Source: Metabacillus rhizolycopersici (lineage in GTDB: Bacteria; Bacillota; Bacilli; Bacillales; Bacillaceae). Taken from it: 17,105 nt of DNA. Below the pieces are notes generated by a model. It had not been told where the DNA came from. It worked only from the letters and a program-made list of their open reading frames with translations, and did not search any database. The stretch lies in the NCBI RefSeq assembly GCF_020075705.1, contig NZ_JAIQUM010000089.1:1-17105 (forward strand), given 5' to 3'. The first letter of the stretch is position 1, and each line of letters starts with the position of its first letter. This document shows positions 9,409 to 17,072 of the stretch, piece after piece. A program made the position numbers and the translations under genes.

Positions 9409-10042
9409 TTGTACTAGCTCCTTTATCCAAAAACTGATCCAAAGTTTTTAAGATATTTGTTAAATCATCTTTATTTTGTACGAAATCTAAGGTGTCGCCG
9501 TTAAATCTTATAACAGGAATAGAGGGATTTTCCCTTTCCCACTGTGTCATGGCGATTTCATAGTCTTCCGAAAGTTGCTGAAGATATTTAGGATCTATAT
9601 TTCGTTCAATTTCTCGTCCTCTTTTTGCGATGCGAGAAAGTAATGTATCAAGATTGGCGTTTAGATAAATGATTAGGTTTGGCTTAGGCATATCTTCCGT
9701 TAATATATTGTATATCTTTAAATATTTATCGTATTGTTCGCCTTTTAATGTGCGCTTTGCAAATATCATATTTTTATAAATATGATAATCTGCTACCACA
9801 GATTTATTCATTTGTAGGAATTGTTTATTGATATCATCAAGTTGTTTATAGCGATTACAGAGGAAAAACATTTCAGTTTGGAAGCTCCATTCTTCAATGT
9901 TTGAATAAAATTTCCCGAGAAATGGATTTTCATCAACAATTTCCTTTAATAAGTGGAATTGATAATGCTCAGCAATTGCCTTAGATAATGAGGTTTTACC
10001 AATACCAATCGGTCCTTCTACAGTAATGAAGGGTATAGTCAT
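9392..10042 (-). CDS. dgk: Deoxyguanosine kinase
   Basis: Salvage kinase for purine deoxynucleosides, mainly deoxyguanosine by orthology, and a paralogue of the overlapping dck. The 216-residue protein has the P-loop GPIGIGKTS (10-18), EIVDENPFLGKFY (34-46), the substrate region EWSFQTEMFFLCNRYKQ, ADYHIYKN at the DRS-motif position (Asp85), and an arginine-rich lid RIAKRGREIE. The ATG at 10042 follows AAAGGAGG; an in-frame extension to 10090 has no ribosome binding site and is rejected. The assignment of dgk versus dck rests on similarity to the B. subtilis pair and on gene order; the substrates are inferred. Confidence 0.93.
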   Translation of the reverse strand: MTIPFITVEGPIGIGKTSLSKAIAEHYQFHLLKEIVDENPFLGKFYSNIEEWSFQTEMFFLCNRYKQLDDINKQFLQMNKSVVADYHIYKNMIFAKRTLKGEQYDKYLKIYNILTEDMPKPNLIIYLNANLDTLLSRIAKRGREIERNIDPKYLQQLSEDYEIAMTQWERENPSIPVIRFNGDTLDFVQNKDDLTNILKTLDQFLDKGASTSEFTR

Positions 10043-10095
10043 AATGGGTCCTCCTTTATAACGAAACACCAATACTTTAAAAATCGACAAAATTC

Positions 10096-10104
10096 ATTTT
10101 ACCA
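10096..10104 (-). promoter_or_regulatory. Possible dgk-dck promoter, extended -10
   Basis: The minus strand reads TGGTAAAAT, an extended -10 element, 54 bases upstream of the dgk start codon. The -35 is poor (CTGCAA, 16-base spacer). Confidence 0.4.
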
Positions 10105-10138
10105 CAGCGAGTACATTTTGCAGTAAAGATTTGAGGGA

Positions 10139-10303
10139 ATGTTTGTATTTCCAATATTTATCTTATTCTTAATGGGTGGTAACACACTACCTCAAGATTC
10201 AAGGAAAGTAAAGAAGATAGGTGGAGAATTACCTGTAAAGACTAAAATAGGTACTTTTAGTGGGGAAATAAGCAAAGGCTGGGAGATAAATCAATTTTGG
10301 TGA
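10139..10303 (+). CDS. Unrecognised small ORF, possible membrane peptide
   Basis: The 305-base gap between dgk and yaaH holds a 54-codon frame on the opposite strand to both neighbours. It begins MFVFPIFILFLMGG, a short hydrophobic stretch, followed by a polar lysine-rich part (SRKVKKIGGELPVKTK) and ends GWEINQFW. GAGGG lies upstream but only 1-2 bases from the ATG, which is too close. An internal ATG at 10172 has no ribosome binding site. The stop codon lies just before the yaaH terminator hairpin. No homologue comes to mind. It could be a gene remnant, a small membrane protein or chance. Confidence 0.2.
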   Translation: MFVFPIFILFLMGGNTLPQDSRKVKKIGGELPVKTKIGTFSGEISKGWEINQFW

Positions 10304-10334
10304 AAAATATGGGATCTGATTATGAATCAGATCC
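10304..10334 (-). terminator. yaaH terminator
   Basis: A perfect 10-bp stem GGATCTGATT (10312-10321) / AATCAGATCC (10325-10334) with a 3-base loop. On the minus strand it is followed by CATATTTTTC. It lies 14 bases after the yaaH stop codon. Confidence 0.85.
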
Positions 10335-10347
10335 GCTACTGGGCACG

Positions 10348-11634
10348 CTATTTTTTCTCTATTACAAAGTTATTCGAAAGTAACAGCCAATTTTGCGGGA
10401 AAGATAAACCTAGCTTCCAGTAACTAATTCCCCGTAAATTTAGTTCTTTAATTAAGTTGAATTTTGCTTGAATGGATCTTGCATCTTCGAACCAGACCTC
10501 ATGTTCCTTGCCATTTTCATCTCTATAATTAAAATGTGGTGCTTGAGCTTTATTATCATATTGAATTGCCACGTTGTATTTGCTGGCTAACTGGATAGCT
10601 TGTTGAGGACTAACGGCCTTCGCGTATTGTCCGCCTTGTACATATGGTAATGTCCAATCGTATCCATATAAATTTTGACCCATCATAATTTTTTGACTGG
10701 GCATTTCCGAGCGGGCATATTCAAGTACTTCCCTAACTGGATTAATTGGTGAAACAGCCATTGGTGGTCCTGCGCTATAACCCCATTCATATGTCATAAT
10801 AACGACAAAATCAACAATCTCTCCATGTGCTTTGTAATCATGTGCTTCATACCAACGTCCTTTTTGTCCTGCGCTTGTTTTTGGAGCTAATGCTGTTGAG
10901 AGTAGCCACCCTTCTTGCTTGAATTTGCTTTTAGCCCTTCTTAAAAATTGATTATAAGCTTCACGGTCCTGTGGCCTTAAGTACTCCATATCAAAATGAA
11001 TGTCACGGAAACCATATTTTTTTGCTGTAATCACAATGTTATTCAACAGTTTATTTTGAATATCCATATTCGTTAAAATAATTCGTCCTAGTTCATCACT
11101 GAATTGATCATTTTCCTGATTTGTAATGGCCATCATCAAAGTTACATTATTTTGTTTTGCGATGACTGGAAAGTTATTAAGTAAAGGTTCCTTTAACGTT
11201 CCATCCCTTTTTATTTGAAAGCTAAATGGACCGAGATACGTTAAATATGGTGAACTATCTCTGGCGGCTTGTTCTAGACTAGGTGCAACAGTCATTCCCC
11301 TCGGCTCAATATATGCATTTGATTCAACTGATCTTTTGGTTCTTTCAGGTATATAAAGCCTGAAGCCAATTGAAAGGGGACGATTGATTGGAATGTTATT
11401 AATCCTCGCTAATTCAGCTGCTGTCACACCAAAGATCTGGCCAATTTTGTATAAGCTATCACCAGACTGTATCCAATGAAACCTGCCCCTTATTGGGATT
11501 ACGATTGCCTGCCCGATGACTAAAGAATTTGGATTAGGAATCTCATTCGTTCGAACAATTTCTTGTACAGATGTACCATAAGCTTGTGCAATAGTGTACA
11601 AACTTTGTCCTTGTTGGATGATATGTATTTGCAT
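10348..11634 (-). CDS. yaaH: Spore peptidoglycan N-acetylglucosaminidase (SleL/YaaH type), LysM plus GH18
   Basis: A 428-residue protein with two N-terminal LysM repeats (about residues 2-47 and 52-95), which bind peptidoglycan, and a glycoside hydrolase family 18 domain (about 107-428). The catalytic signature is the DIHFDMEYL segment, with Asp215 and Glu217 in the DxE positions. Orthologues (B. subtilis YaaH, B. cereus SleL) sit in the spore and hydrolyse cortex fragments containing muramic lactam during germination. No signal peptide is present, as expected for a protein made in the mother cell and assembled on the forespore. The ATG at 11634 lies 6 bases after GAGGAGG. An upstream ATG at 11652 is rejected because it precedes that site. 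No convincing sporulation promoter was found. It follows yaaI by 57 bases. Confidence 0.94.
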   Translation of the reverse strand: MQIHIIQQGQSLYTIAQAYGTSVQEIVRTNEIPNPNSLVIGQAIVIPIRGRFHWIQSGDSLYKIGQIFGVTAAELARINNIPINRPLSIGFRLYIPERTKRSVESNAYIEPRGMTVAPSLEQAARDSSPYLTYLGPFSFQIKRDGTLKEPLLNNFPVIAKQNNVTLMMAITNQENDQFSDELGRIILTNMDIQNKLLNNIVITAKKYGFRDIHFDMEYLRPQDREAYNQFLRRAKSKFKQEGWLLSTALAPKTSAGQKGRWYEAHDYKAHGEIVDFVVIMTYEWGYSAGPPMAVSPINPVREVLEYARSEMPSQKIMMGQNLYGYDWTLPYVQGGQYAKAVSPQQAIQLASKYNVAIQYDNKAQAPHFNYRDENGKEHEVWFEDARSIQAKFNLIKELNLRGISYWKLGLSFPQNWLLLSNNFVIEKK

Positions 11635-11691
11635 GTTTGTCCTCCTCGTCATACTTTTTGTACATCATATGAAGAGGAGACACTGCACATG

Positions 11692-12240
11692 TTAACTAAA
11701 TATTATTTTTTCACTGCTTGTAATTGATGCTTTTAGCGTGTTTTTCATCATCTTTAAGGCGAATTTATTGTCTTCCTCATCGTTTGATGCGATACAATCA
11801 GAGGGGACAATGATCTCATAGCCTCTCATATAGGCATCGTTTGCTGTAAATAAAACACAAATATTACCGGCAATTCCTGTAATAATTAGACTTTTAATAT
11901 TTAAACTGTAAAGTAGAGTAGTTAAAGCAGTGCCAAAAAATGCAGAGTGTTTAGGTTTAATTAGGAAATATTCATCATCTTCAGGATAAATAGTATGAAT
12001 AATCCTCTCGCTTAAGGGGTTCTTGCACTTGTTGGCGATTTTTTGAAAATCTGCTTGCCATAGTTCATAATGGTCATTTATATAAATAATAGGACAACCT
12101 TTTGTTTTTAATTTTGTCTTTAGGGAAACGATTTTATGTGAGAGAATCTCTGCCCGTTTTGATAAGATCGGTCCATTATGAAATTGGAAGTCATTAATCA
12201 TATCAATGATTAGTAGTGCATGCTTAGCTTGATTTTCCAT
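11692..12240 (-). CDS. yaaI: Isochorismatase-family cysteine hydrolase
   Basis: A 182-residue cysteine hydrolase of the isochorismatase/nicotinamidase superfamily. The catalytic triad can be placed as Asp13 (LLIIDMINDF), Lys95 (FLIKPKHSAF) and Cys128 (GIAGNICVLFTANDA). The residues before the cysteine, ITGIAGN, match the family's cis-peptide loop. The true substrate is unknown, and nothing here suggests enterobactin or PncA pathways. The ATG follows AAAAGGAG at 7 bases. A TATAAT on the minus strand (plus coordinates 12283-12288) could be its -10, but the -35 is poor. It is divergent from tadA and reads towards yaaH, as in B. subtilis. Confidence 0.88.
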   Translation of the reverse strand: MENQAKHALLIIDMINDFQFHNGPILSKRAEILSHKIVSLKTKLKTKGCPIIYINDHYELWQADFQKIANKCKNPLSERIIHTIYPEDDEYFLIKPKHSAFFGTALTTLLYSLNIKSLIITGIAGNICVLFTANDAYMRGYEIIVPSDCIASNDEEDNKFALKMMKNTLKASITSSEKIIFS

Positions 12241-12257
12241 ATTATCTCTCCTTTTAA

Positions 12258-12785
<528 letters not shown>

Positions 12786-12792
12786 GTAGAAG

Positions 12793-12821
12793 TTGCATTT
12801 TGTCTGACTAGGCTATATACT
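12793..12821 (+). promoter_or_regulatory. scr promoter
   Basis: TTGCAT (12793-12798), a 17-base spacer and TATACT (12816-12821). Transcription would begin near 12828, about 40 bases before the mature SRP RNA. This fits the known processing of the Bacillus scRNA from a longer precursor. Confidence 0.55.
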
Positions 12822-12866
12822 AATACATGTGTCGTACTTAACGGCACAACTAAATATGGTATCAAT

Positions 12867-13137
12867 TTTGCCGTGCTAAGCGGGGAGGTAGCGGTGCCCT
12901 GTACTCGCAATCCGCTCTAGCGAGGCCGAATCCCTTCTAGAGGTTAGTGTACTGTAGGGCAGTCTCAAGTAAGTGGTGTTGACGCCTGGGTCCTACGCAA
13001 TGGGAATCCATGAACCATGTCAGGTCCGGAAGGAAGCAGCATTAAGTGGAAGCTCCCATGTGCCGTAGGGTTGCCTAGGCCGAGCTAACTGCTTGAGCAA
13101 CGCCTATGGTTGCTAATCGAAGGAAGGTGCACGGCAG
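12867..13137 (+). ncRNA. scr: Large signal recognition particle RNA (scRNA, with Alu domain)
   Basis: About 271 bases closely matching B. subtilis scRNA. The 5' end TTGCCGTGC pairs with the 3' GCACGGCA (closing helix 12869-12876/13129-13136). The Alu-domain part CTAAGCGGGGAGG and GGTAGCGGTGCCC is present, unlike in enterobacterial 4.5S RNA. The conserved domain IV hairpin, ATGTCAGGTCCGGAAGGAAG, carries the GGAA tetraloop and the internal loops that bind the Ffh M domain (13017-13037). The RNA works with Ffh and FtsY in cotranslational membrane targeting. It lies between tadA and dnaX, with its own promoter and terminator. Confidence 0.97.
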
Positions 13138-13155
13138 TTAATTTTTATACTAATG

Positions 13156-13182
13156 ACTCACTCTTTTATAGGGTGAGTTTTT
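13156..13182 (+). terminator. scr terminator
   Basis: ACTCACTC (13156-13163) pairs with GGGTGAGT (13171-13178, one G-U pair) and is followed by TTTTG. It lies 19 bases after the scr 3' end. Confidence 0.82.
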
Positions 13183-13270
13183 GCGTTTTATGGATATAAA
13201 GATATGGAGTTCCTTCACCCAAGTGTTCATTTTTAGCCAAGAACATCGTATTCTAATCTTAGATAGGTCA

Positions 13271-13317
13271 AGGAGTTTATGAATTTATCCTCTTCTTAAC
13301 AGTGAGGGAAATCCCTA
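13271..13317 (+). other. Mini-ORF with good ribosome binding site in the scr-dnaX gap
   Basis: AGGAG (13271-13275) is followed by ATG at 13279 and a six-codon frame MNLSSS ending in TAA (13297-13299). A small hairpin AGGG-AAAT-CCCT follows. No promoter was found directly upstream, and the dnaX promoter is downstream, so only scr readthrough would carry it. The rest of 13183-13350 shows nothing else. Confidence 0.15.
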
Positions 13318-13350
13318 CTAACGGAAGCTTACTTTATGTTAAAACGCACT

Positions 13351-13378
13351 TTGTAAAACGATGGTTGGTTGTTATAAT
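13351..13378 (+). promoter_or_regulatory. dnaX operon promoter
   Basis: TTGTAA (13351-13356), a 16-base spacer, and a perfect TATAAT (13373-13378) preceded by TG-T (13370-13372), an extended -10. Transcription would start near 13385, about 25 bases before the dnaX start codon. It should drive dnaX-ebfC-recR-yaaL. Confidence 0.72.
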
Positions 13379-13409
13379 AAGGTGGAATATGATAAAGGGG
13401 GACGTTTTT

Positions 13410-15101
13410 GTGGGTTATCAAGCATTATATCGTGTTTTTCGACCGCAGCTGTTTCATGATGTGGTTGGACAAGAGCATATCACTAAAACGTTACAGAATG
13501 CCCTAATACAAAATAAATTTTCTCATGCGTATCTTTTCTCAGGTCCACGTGGGACAGGGAAAACAAGTGCAGCTAAAATATTTTCAAAAGCAGTAAACTG
13601 TGAGAATGCCCCAGTAGCAGAACCATGTAATGAATGTTCTGCATGCAAGGGCATTACCAATGGATCAATCTCTGATGTGATTGAAATAGATGCTGCTTCC
13701 AATAATGGTGTTGATGAGATTAGAGATATTCGCGATAAAGTAAAATATGCACCTTCATCAGTTCAATATAAAGTCTATATTGTCGATGAAGTTCACATGT
13801 TATCAATTGGAGCATTTAATGCACTATTGAAAACGCTGGAGGAGCCACCCAAACATGTCATATTTATTTTAGCAACAACAGAGCCGCATAAAATTCCATT
13901 AACAATCATTTCTCGTTGCCAACGCTTCGATTTCCGCCGAATAACAGCTTCAGCTATAGTAGGTAGAATGAAAGAGATTGTACATAATCAACAAGTTGAT
14001 GTAGAAGAAGCGGCTTTAGATGTTATTGCTAGAGCAGCAGATGGAGGTATGCGTGATGCCTTGAGTCTTCTCGATCAGGCTATATCTTATAGTGACAATC
14101 AGGTGAGACTTGATGAGGCTTTACTCATTACTGGATCTGTTTCTCAAGGGATTATCGGGAAAATGGCTGACGCAATTCAACAAAAGGATGCTGCAACGGC
14201 GTTACAAGCTCTAGATCAATTGATGTACCAGGGGAAAGACCCTGCTAGGTTTATTGAGGATTTTATCTATTATTATCGAGATATGCTCTTATATCAAACT
14301 GCGCCTACATTAGAGGATGTTTTGGAGAGGGTAACAGTTGATGAGAAATTTATGCAACTGGCAAAGGAAATACATGCAAGTGAAATATACGAGATCATTG
14401 AAACATTAAGCAAAAGTCAACAAGAGATGAAGTGGACCAATCATCCAAGGATCTTCTTAGAGGTGGCGCTTGTAAAGCTTTGTCAACAAACAACGGCATC
14501 TTCACATTTCGAACAAGAAGGATACAATTCTTTACTTGAAAAGATAACTAGTTTACAATCCGAATTGAGTCGATTAAAGCAACAGGGAATTCAAATGTCA
14601 CCTCAACAATCATCAGCAACCAAAGAGCCAAAACAAAGGTCGATGAAAAGTGGCTATAAAACTCCGGAAGGTAGAATTCTGGAAATCCTAAAAGTGGCAA
14701 CAAGAAACGATTTAGATTCAATAAAGGGCCGTTGGGGAGAGCTCTTAGAAATGTTAAAAAGGCAAAATAAAGTCTCTCATGCAGCGCTATTAAACGATAG
14801 TGAACCAGTTGCTGCTTCGGGATCAGCCTTTGTACTGAAATTTAAATTTGAGATTCACTGCAAGATGGTGGCGGAGAATAATAACAATGTTCGGACGAAC
14901 TTAGAAATGATTCTGCAGGAATTCACGGGTAAAAGTTTGGAAATGGTTGGCGTTCCTGAACAGGATTGGGTTAAAATAAGAGAAGGATTCCTGCGTGATC
15001 AAAAGGACGAAGATCATCAACAGCAGGAAAATGAAGAAGACCCACTTATTGCTGAAGCTAGAAAATTAGTAGGTAATGATTTGATTGAAATAAAAGATTA
15101 A
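13410..15101 (+). CDS. dnaX: DNA polymerase III subunit tau/gamma (clamp loader)
   Basis: The AAA+ ATPase core of the clamp loader, which loads the beta clamp and tethers polymerase at the fork. From the GTG at 13410 it is 563 residues, the same length as B. subtilis DnaX. It has Walker A GPRGTGKT (45-52), a zinc module with Cys64, Cys73, Cys76 and Cys79, Walker B DEVH (126-129), and sensor SRC (168-170) with the arginine finger. The C-terminal tau part ends DPLIAEARKLVGNDLIEIKD. The GTG is 8 bases after AAAGGGGG and gives the conserved YQALYRVFRPQ. A 36-residue in-frame extension upstream runs over the promoter and is rejected. I saw no obvious slippery site for a gamma frameshift. ebfC follows 18 bases later. 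Confidence 0.97.
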   Translation: MGYQALYRVFRPQLFHDVVGQEHITKTLQNALIQNKFSHAYLFSGPRGTGKTSAAKIFSKAVNCENAPVAEPCNECSACKGITNGSISDVIEIDAASNNGVDEIRDIRDKVKYAPSSVQYKVYIVDEVHMLSIGAFNALLKTLEEPPKHVIFILATTEPHKIPLTIISRCQRFDFRRITASAIVGRMKEIVHNQQVDVEEAALDVIARAADGGMRDALSLLDQAISYSDNQVRLDEALLITGSVSQGIIGKMADAIQQKDAATALQALDQLMYQGKDPARFIEDFIYYYRDMLLYQTAPTLEDVLERVTVDEKFMQLAKEIHASEIYEIIETLSKSQQEMKWTNHPRIFLEVALVKLCQQTTASSHFEQEGYNSLLEKITSLQSELSRLKQQGIQMSPQQSSATKEPKQRSMKSGYKTPEGRILEILKVATRNDLDSIKGRWGELLEMLKRQNKVSHAALLNDSEPVAASGSAFVLKFKFEIHCKMVAENNNNVRTNLEMILQEFTGKSLEMVGVPEQDWVKIREGFLRDQKDEDHQQQENEEDPLIAEARKLVGNDLIEIKD

Positions 15102-15119
15102 AAATTGGAGGAATGAAAC

Positions 15120-15446
15120 ATGATGCGTGGCGGAATGGGTAATATGCAGAAAATGATGAAGCAAATGCAAAAGATGCAAAAGGATATGGCAAAGGCCCAA
15201 GAAGAACTTTCAGTGAAAACAGTTGAAGGTACAGCTGGCGGCGGTATGGTTACAGTGATTGTAAATGGACAAAAAGAAGTAGTAGATGTAAATATAAAAG
15301 AAGAAGTTGTAGATCCTGAAGATATTGAAATGCTACAAGACTTAGTATTAGCAGCAACAAATGATGCGTTGAAAAAAATGGATGACTTAACAAATGATAC
15401 AATGGGTCAATTTACAAAAGGAATGAATTTACCAGGTATGTTCTAG
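15120..15446 (+). CDS. ebfC: YbaB/EbfC family nucleoid-associated DNA-binding protein
   Basis: A 108-residue protein, one residue longer than B. subtilis YaaK. The N-terminus is a methionine-rich helix ([18 protein letters not shown]), followed by the family core [20 protein letters not shown] and [20 protein letters not shown]. Family members are dimers that bind DNA non-specifically. The gene is nearly always between dnaX and recR, as here. Two adjacent ATG codons follow TTGGAGG. The first (15120, 8 bases) is used; the second (15123) would give the B. subtilis N-terminus and is equally possible. Confidence 0.95.
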   Translation: MMRGGMGNMQKMMKQMQKMQKDMAKAQEELSVKTVEGTAGGGMVTVIVNGQKEVVDVNIKEEVVDPEDIEMLQDLVLAATNDALKKMDDLTNDTMGQFTKGMNLPGMF

Positions 15447-15457
15447 GGGGATTTTTC

Positions 15458-16054
15458 ATGCATTATCCTGAACCGATATCAAAATTAATTGATAGTTTTA
15501 TGAAATTGCCAGGAATTGGGCCAAAGACGGCCGTTCGTCTGGCTTTTTTTGTCCTAAATATGAAAGAAGATATTGTTTTAGATTTCGCGAAGGCGTTAGT
15601 TAATGCAAAGCGAAATCTATCCTATTGTTCTGTTTGTGGTCACATAACTGACCAGGACCCATGTTATATATGTGAGGATCAACGAAGAGATAAAAGTATA
15701 GTCTGTGTTGTACAAGATCCAAAAGATGTAATAGCTATGGAAAAAATGAAGGAATACAACGGATTATACCATGTTCTCCATGGTTCAATATCGCCAATGG
15801 ATGGTATTGGACCGGAAGATATCAAAATACCAGAGTTATTAAAGAGACTTCAAGACGATGTTATTCAAGAAGTCATTCTAGCTACAAATCCTAATATTGA
15901 GGGTGAGGCTACAGCGATGTATATTTCAAGATTATTGAAGCCTTCAGGAATTAAACTTACCAGAATTGCACATGGTTTACCTGTAGGTGGAGATTTAGAG
16001 TATGCAGATGAAGTAACTTTATCTAAAGCAATAGAAGGAAGAAGAGAACTTTAA
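15458..16054 (+). CDS. recR: Recombination mediator RecR
   Basis: Works with RecF and RecO to load RecA on gapped, SSB-coated DNA. At 198 residues it is the family's usual length. It has an N-terminal helix-hairpin-helix ([14 protein letters not shown], 17-30), a four-cysteine zinc finger (Cys57, Cys60, Cys69, Cys72), a Toprim domain starting [16 protein letters not shown], and the C-terminal Walker-B-like segment ending [20 protein letters not shown]. Its AGGGGGA ribosome binding site overlaps the ebfC stop codon, showing tight operon coupling. Confidence 0.97.
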   Translation: MHYPEPISKLIDSFMKLPGIGPKTAVRLAFFVLNMKEDIVLDFAKALVNAKRNLSYCSVCGHITDQDPCYICEDQRRDKSIVCVVQDPKDVIAMEKMKEYNGLYHVLHGSISPMDGIGPEDIKIPELLKRLQDDVIQEVILATNPNIEGEATAMYISRLLKPSGIKLTRIAHGLPVGGDLEYADEVTLSKAIEGRREL

Positions 16055-16068
16055 AGGGAGGGTTTGCC

Positions 16069-16290
16069 TTGCTGTTTCGTCGAAAGGGTTGGTTAAGAAG
16101 TCAGTATGACCAACAACTAATACAGAATTTACTCGATTTGAAGGAAGAGTGGAATCGGCAAAAACAACTCGTTGATAAAAGTGTTGAACCCTCTACACAA
16201 GTTCTCTACGAATTAAAGATTGCTGAAATGAAATACTTCTTTTTATTAAAAGAGGCAAAAATACGTAATATTAAAATGGGGAGGATGTAA
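16069..16290 (+). CDS. yaaL: YaaL family protein (DUF2508), function unknown
   Basis: A 73-residue, strongly charged, probably helical protein. It has the family core ELKIAEMKYFFLLKEAKIRNI near the C-terminus and a basic N-terminus LFRRKGWLRSQYDQ. The start is TTG at 16069, six bases after GGAGGG; there is no competing ATG. It lies 14 bases after recR and is the last gene of the dnaX cluster, as in B. subtilis. No catalytic residues or membrane segments are visible, and its role is unknown. Confidence 0.85.
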   Translation: MLFRRKGWLRSQYDQQLIQNLLDLKEEWNRQKQLVDKSVEPSTQVLYELKIAEMKYFFLLKEAKIRNIKMGRM

Positions 16291-16322
16291 TCTTTCGGGG
16301 CACATCTTTCTAAGAAGTCATC

Positions 16323-16372
16323 ATAAGCCGTTTATGAATGGAGGGAAAAACCTTTATTCATAAACGGCTTAT
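16323..16372 (+). terminator. Large hairpin after yaaL; probable operon terminator and repeat copy 2
   Basis: A perfect 17-bp stem ATAAGCCGTTTATGAAT (16323-16339) / ATTCATAAACGGCTTAT (16356-16372) continues as GGAGG / CCTTT (two G-U pairs), giving about 22 bp closed by GAAAAA. TTTGATT follows. It lies 32 bases after yaaL. The inner part (GAAT-GGAGG-AAAAA-CCTTT-ATTC) has the same design as the hairpin at 6601-6639. Confidence 0.65.
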
Positions 16373-16427
16373 TTGATTATCTTACAGGATAAGAAAGTAT
16401 AAATTTTGTGACTAAGTTTTTGTGTCT

Positions 16428-16442
16428 AGGCGCTTGCGCTTT
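16428..16442. repeat. Partial copy of the dispersed repeat
   Basis: AGGCGCTTGCGCTTT is identical to bases 6665-6679 of repeat copy 1. It lies 56 bases after the hairpin at 16323-16372, so both copies have hairpin, CTTATTTG and this block in the same order. Confidence 0.6.
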
Positions 16443-16469
16443 CCTTGGCTAAGTTCATAATATAGCTTG

Positions 16470-16497
16470 TTCTATTTCCCATCTCCTTTCATATTTA
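16470..16497 (+). promoter_or_regulatory. Possible sigma-E promoter of bofA
   Basis: TTCTATT (16470-16476), a 13-base spacer and CATATTTA (16490-16497) partly fit the sigma-E consensus (KMATATT / CATACAMT). bofA is known to be sigma-E-dependent in B. subtilis. The match is partial. Confidence 0.3.
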
Positions 16498-16529
16498 TTA
16501 CTAAAGAGAAATGAAAGAGAGTGATGATA

Positions 16530-16796
16530 TTGGATCCGATACTTATTTTTTCAATACTAGGTGGATTAATCTTAATTCTTTTATTCATAGGTGCCCCCCT
16601 TCGCCCTCTTAGATGGATTGGGCAACTATTTATAAAAATTATTGTTGGAGCATTATTGTTGTTTTTTGTAAATTTCTTCGGTTCAAGTTTTGATTTACAT
16701 ATACCAATTAACTTTATAACTTCAAGTGTTTCGGGTATTTTGGGTATCCCAGGTTTAGCTGCTTTAGTTATTATTAAAACAATGATTGTAGGTTAA
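16530..16796 (+). CDS. bofA: Inhibitor of pro-sigma-K processing BofA
   Basis: A polytopic membrane protein of the outer forespore membrane. Orthologues bind SpoIVFA and hold the SpoIVFB protease inactive until the forespore signal arrives. The protein is 88 residues (B. subtilis 87) with hydrophobic segments at about 5-22 and 31-51 and the conserved ending ITSSVSGILGIPGLAALVIIKT. The TTG at 16530 gives MDPILIF, matching the B. subtilis N-terminus MEPIF. It lies 8 bases after the AGAGAG part of an AAAGAGAGTGAT site. The ATG at 16524 and GTG at 16521 lie inside or next to that site and are less likely. It has its own terminator and directly precedes the rrn promoters. Confidence 0.9.
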   Translation: MDPILIFSILGGLILILLFIGAPLRPLRWIGQLFIKIIVGALLLFFVNFFGSSFDLHIPINFITSSVSGILGIPGLAALVIIKTMIVG

Positions 16797-16827
16797 ACAA
16801 ATGAATGGTTCATTTGTTTCTTTTTTT
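16795..16827 (+). terminator. bofA terminator
   Basis: A perfect 11-bp stem (16795-16805 / 16809-16819) with loop TGG, then C and seven T residues. It overlaps the last two bases of the bofA stop codon and ends one base before the rrn P1 -35 box. Confidence 0.93.
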
Positions 16828-16828
16828 G

Positions 16829-16857
16829 TTGACATACCTTTTATATGGTGATATATT
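16829..16857 (+). promoter_or_regulatory. rrn promoter P1
   Basis: TTGACA (16829-16834), a 17-base spacer, TATATT (16852-16857). It lies 86 bases upstream of P2, the usual tandem arrangement of Bacillus rRNA operons. The T-run of the bofA terminator just upstream could act as an UP-like A+T tract. Confidence 0.85.
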
Positions 16858-16914
16858 ATTAAACGTCGCTGCTGACGAGGGAATTTCATTTGAAAATTTC
16901 TTAATAAAAAGATG

Positions 16915-16944
16915 TTGACTTAAAAAGATAAATCGTGTTATTAT
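16915..16944 (+). promoter_or_regulatory. rrn promoter P2
   Basis: TTGACT (16915-16920), an 18-base spacer, TATTAT (16939-16944), with TG-T before the -10 (16936-16938). Transcription would start near 16951. Confidence 0.8.
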
Positions 16945-16949
16945 ATTAA

Positions 16950-17072
16950 AGTCGCTTCTTAGTGACAGTGAAAAAAGTTCTTTGAAAACTAAACAAAACC
17001 AAGCGTGCCAACGTTAATTTCGATTAACAAAAACGTACTATATAGTACAAAACTTATGAGCAAGTCAAACAC
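16950..17072 (+). promoter_or_regulatory. rRNA leader with antitermination-type and processing elements
   Basis: It contains AGTTCTTTGAAAACTAAAC (16976-16994), the boxA-region sequence common in Bacillus rrn leaders. It also has a UUCG-capped hairpin GTTAAT-TTCG-ATTAAC (17013-17028) and a perfect 14-base palindrome GTACTATATAGTAC (17035-17048) 25 bases before the 16S start. These are expected to take part in antitermination and RNase III processing of the transcript; the roles are inferred. Confidence 0.6.

Noticed and set aside
13302..13409. 36-residue N-terminal extension of DnaX
   Set aside because: It would be translated across the dnaX promoter and ahead of the AAAGGGGG site; the GTG at 13410 reproduces the family N-terminus.
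13410..15101. Programmed frameshift producing a gamma form of DnaX
   Set aside because: I found no A-AAA-AAG slippery run followed by a stem-loop at the domain boundary; full-length tau is expected.
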